Shown: piece after piece, positions 13,842-14,920 of the stretch
Position numbering within the stretch: the stretch's first letter is position 1
Layout: every line of letters starts with the position of its first letter
Source of the DNA: Clostridia bacterium
Lineage (GTDB): Bacteria > Bacillota_A > Clostridia > Christensenellales > Aristaeellaceae
Reading direction: 5' to 3'
Length of the DNA: 14,920 bases
Assembly: GCA_017412025.1 (NCBI GenBank)
Contig: JAFQOY010000050.1
Span: forward strand, 1 to 14,920
Translations under genes and position numbers: made by a program
Notes under the pieces: generated by a model
Told to the model about the DNA's origin: nothing
The model's input: only the letters and a program-made list of their open reading frames with translations
The model's database searches: none

Positions 13842-13864
13842 ACGCTATCGCCTCCTTTGCGTCT

Positions 13865-13907
13865 ATCATAAACGATGGCGACGCGTTTGGCTACCTACGG
13901 AGCGTAG
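13865..13907 (-). promoter_or_regulatory. Promoter and small palindrome upstream of the XRE gene
   Basis: Minus-strand TAGCCA (13893-13888) and TATGAT (13870-13865) are 17 bp apart. The -10 matches five of six positions, the -35 four. Just upstream, CTACG-N3-CGTAG (13895-13907) is a perfect short inverted repeat, a candidate operator for this regulator. Confidence 0.45.
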
Positions 13908-14010
13908 ATAAGCATTGTCCGGCTCTGAGCGCACATCTTCGATCTGTCCGCAGCACAGACTACTTGCGATCGAATTGTATGACTTTACCCGTTCAGCAGA
14001 CAAAAGCCAG

Positions 14011-14436
14011 TTACTGCATGCCGCTAAAGTTCGTCCTGCTTTCAAAAGGCCGGTTAAATGAACCGATCTCAATCAGATTTCCTTCAGGATCGGCAATATA
14101 GCAGGTGCGCTGTCCCCAAGGTTCCATTGTTGGTTCCAGAACAGAACGCGCACCCTTCTCAATCGCCCTGGCATATTCCTGGTCTACCTCATCAAAAGTA
14201 TCAACATACAGAGCAATTTCGAAATGTCCGTTGAGTCCCTTGAGATATTCATACTTTCTGTTTGTCATTCTCTCGAAATTCTTCCGTTCGTAAAGCATAA
14301 ACAGCGTGCCGTCTTTGACGAGATAAACATTCTCGGCATTTTCATCCTCAGTGATTTCAAAGCCAAGAACATCTCTATAAAAACGCACCATCGCAGGCAT
14401 ATCATCTACGAACAATCCAAAGCCGTCAAGTTTCAT
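14011..14436 (-). CDS. VOC-superfamily (glyoxalase/bleomycin-resistance-like) protein
   Basis: A 141-aa single-polypeptide VOC protein made of two beta-alpha-beta-beta-beta modules. Module one includes FGLFVDDMPAMVRFYRDVLGFEI and LVKDGTLFMLYE. Module two includes HFEIALYVDTFDEVDQEYARAIEKGA and YIADPEGNLIEIGSF. Candidate metal or active-site positions are E50, H71 and E123. The first-module His of glyoxalase I is absent, so lactoylglutathione lyase activity is unlikely. The start at 14436 has GGAGG shortly upstream. The longer frame from 14469 lacks a site. It stands alone, with a possible promoter at 14482-14510 and no clear terminator. Its base composition is more AT-rich than the metabolic genes, hinting at a different history. 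The function within this broad family cannot be assigned. Confidence 0.85.
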   Translation of the reverse strand: MKLDGFGLFVDDMPAMVRFYRDVLGFEITEDENAENVYLVKDGTLFMLYERKNFERMTNRKYEYLKGLNGHFEIALYVDTFDEVDQEYARAIEKGARSVLEPTMEPWGQRTCYIADPEGNLIEIGSFNRPFESRTNFSGMQ

Positions 14437-14481
14437 CTTCAGTCCCTCCGTCGATATCCGATTCAGCAATTCGCTTTTTAT

Positions 14482-14510
14482 ATTCTATCATTTAACCTTA
14501 CGTGATACAA
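14482..14510 (-). promoter_or_regulatory. Possible promoter of the VOC gene
   Basis: Minus-strand TTGTAT (14510-14505) and TAGAAT (14487-14482) have 17-bp spacing. The -10 is good and the -35 weak. The region is AT-rich. It overlaps what would be the 5' half of the 5S-like sequence, which speaks for that element being incomplete. Confidence 0.4.
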
Positions 14511-14535
14511 GATTGAGAGATAAACCTTCTCCTTC

Positions 14536-14613
14536 AGAGCACCGAAGCACGGTACCAGCCAAGAACAATGCTGTACTTGACTGAGGAGCCCGGGAGAGTA
14601 GGGATGTTGACGG
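14536..14613 (+). rRNA. 5S-rRNA-like sequence, probably a remnant (3' part)
   Basis: The stretch around 14566-14602 reads like the 3' half of bacterial 5S rRNA: GTACTTGACTG, then GGGAGAGTAGG, the loop E/helix IV-V region. CACCGAAGCACGG (from about 14539) resembles the loop C CCGAAC segment. A full 5S would begin near 14497, but the expected closing helix between the ends is not convincing and the spacing in the middle is short. It is therefore either a diverged copy or a remnant. It is not followed by other rRNA or tRNA. Confidence 0.35.
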
Positions 14614-14691
14614 GAACAAAAAGAAAACGCCCGAGTCTGCACGCAGCAAACCGGGCTGACGAGCGGCTGCTCACGCGCGCTCCCGGGCGTT
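14614..14691 (-). terminator. Terminator ending the right-hand minus-strand transcript
   Basis: On the minus strand an 8-bp stem, AACGCCCG (14691-14684) with CGGGCGTT (14633-14626), encloses a nested hairpin. It is followed by a T-rich run (TTCTTTTTGTT, 14625-14615). The stem plus T-run fits a rho-independent terminator for RNA entering from the right, probably an rRNA operon or a structured RNA. Confidence 0.6.
14652..14663 (+). repeat. Copy 1 of the 12-bp hairpin-loop repeat
   Basis: CGGGCTGACGAG lies in the loop of the GCAGC/GCTGC hairpin (14643-14670). An identical 12-mer lies at 14877-14888 in another hairpin. Confidence 0.6.
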
Positions 14692-14876
14692 GCCCGTGGC
14701 TTCTCTGTGACCCGGGGAACTCGCATAGTCGCGGCTCTGCCGCTCCTTGCGAGTCCCGACGCTCCGCCTGCTGCTTACCGAACACTGCCAACCAGACGAG
14801 CCTTGCCCTTTTGGGAAGGTGCCATGCAGGGGCGGATGATGTCCCGCCCGCAGGCGGCGAGTCGGTGGTGAGCATA

Positions 14877-14888
14877 CGGGCTGACGAG
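14877..14888 (+). repeat. Copy 2 of the 12-bp hairpin-loop repeat
   Basis: CGGGCTGACGAG lies in the loop of the GAGCAT/ATGCTC hairpin (14870-14894). The loop is the same as at 14652-14663, but the stem sequence is different. Confidence 0.6.
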
Positions 14889-14898
14889 ATGCTCTGTA

Positions 14899-14920
14899 TT
14901 GAGCGCGACCTACTCTCCCG
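14899..14920 (-). rRNA. 3' end of a 5S rRNA gene running in from the right (partial)
   Basis: Read on the minus strand from the window edge, the sequence is CGGGAGAGTAGGTCGCGCTC. GAGAGTAGG followed by a GTCGC-type closing strand is the usual 3' end of 5S rRNA. Only about 20 nt are visible, so this is a motif call. It would place an rRNA operon just right of the window, transcribed leftward. Confidence 0.4.

Larger units (their letters stand above)
14626..14894 (-). ncRNA. GC-rich structured region, candidate non-coding RNA or rRNA trailer
   Basis: No credible protein gene lies here, but inverted repeats are dense: 14626-14633/14684-14691, 14643-14647/14666-14670, 14719-14725/14748-14754 enclosing 14731-14735/14739-14743, 14830-14835/14844-14849, and 14870-14875/14889-14894. 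The first and last hairpin loops share the 12-mer CGGGCTGACGAG. The strand is inferred from the terminator at 14614-14691. It could be the trailer of an rRNA operon, an independent RNA, or a repeat element. I do not recognise a named RNA family. Confidence 0.4.

Noticed and set aside
14652..14700. CTGACGAG resembling the hammerhead ribozyme core CUGANGA
   Set aside because: The GAAA that must follow stem II is missing, and no matching cleavage-site strand is seen at either copy.
14719..14754. Possible group II intron domain V or SRP RNA hairpin
   Set aside because: The stem is GC-rich and perfect, but the conserved GAGC...GUUC arms and bulge of domain V, and the GGAA tetraloop context of SRP RNA, are absent.
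14534..14875. A 113-codon minus-strand open frame in the right-end region
   Set aside because: It runs through the terminator T-run, the structured repeats and the 5S-like sequence. The protein is low-complexity and without a ribosome binding site, typical of spurious frames over rRNA-like DNA.

Overview
The window looks like chromosome from a GC-rich Clostridia-type (Bacillota) bacterium, probably a gut or rumen carbohydrate user. The reasons are strong GGAGG ribosome binding sites before almost every gene, sigma-A-type promoters in AT-rich gaps, rho-independent terminators, and a gene set of sugar ABC transporters, carbohydrate-esterase-like hydrolases and LysR, RpiR and XRE regulators. The lineage is inference. 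Neither solute-binding protein has a lipobox, which is odd for an ordinary monoderm.

Layout, left to right. (A) 1-1320, minus strand: a ChvE-type sugar-binding protein with its own consensus promoter and a leader hairpin. It is followed by a 12-bp hairpin and the first codons (TTG start) of a gene leaving the window, probably the ATPase of the same importer. (B) 1350-2470, minus: an AEC-family permease with its own promoter and terminator. (C) 2536-5190, minus: three closely spaced hydrolases (alpha/beta esterase, metallo-beta-lactamase fold, SGNH/GDSL esterase), all without signal peptides. (D) 5261-9235, minus: an operon of a small P-loop kinase, a family-1 binding protein and two CUT1 permeases, ending in a strong terminator. 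It carries no ATPase gene. (E) 9275-13009, plus: a LysR regulator divergent from the kinase operon, then an RpiR/SIS regulator, a KDPG-aldolase-family enzyme and a 2-hydroxyacid dehydrogenase, closed by a strong terminator. (F) 13010-14510: a run of hairpins, an XRE regulator fused to a desulfoferrodoxin-like domain (minus), and a VOC-fold protein (minus). (G) 14510-14920: no protein gene. It holds two 5S-rRNA-like 3' ends facing each other and, between them, about 280 nt of GC-rich, strongly structured sequence ending in a minus-strand terminator.

How it may work together (inference): oligosaccharides enter through the CUT1 importer using a shared ATPase encoded elsewhere, are deacylated in the cytoplasm by the hydrolase cluster, and derived sugar acids pass through the aldolase and dehydrogenase. 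LysR and RpiR would sense the substrate or phosphorylated intermediates. The points most worth a second look are the structured region at the right end with its twice-used hairpin loop, the XRE-desulfoferrodoxin fusion with two changed iron-ligand positions, and the aldolase lacking the usual substrate-binding arginine.
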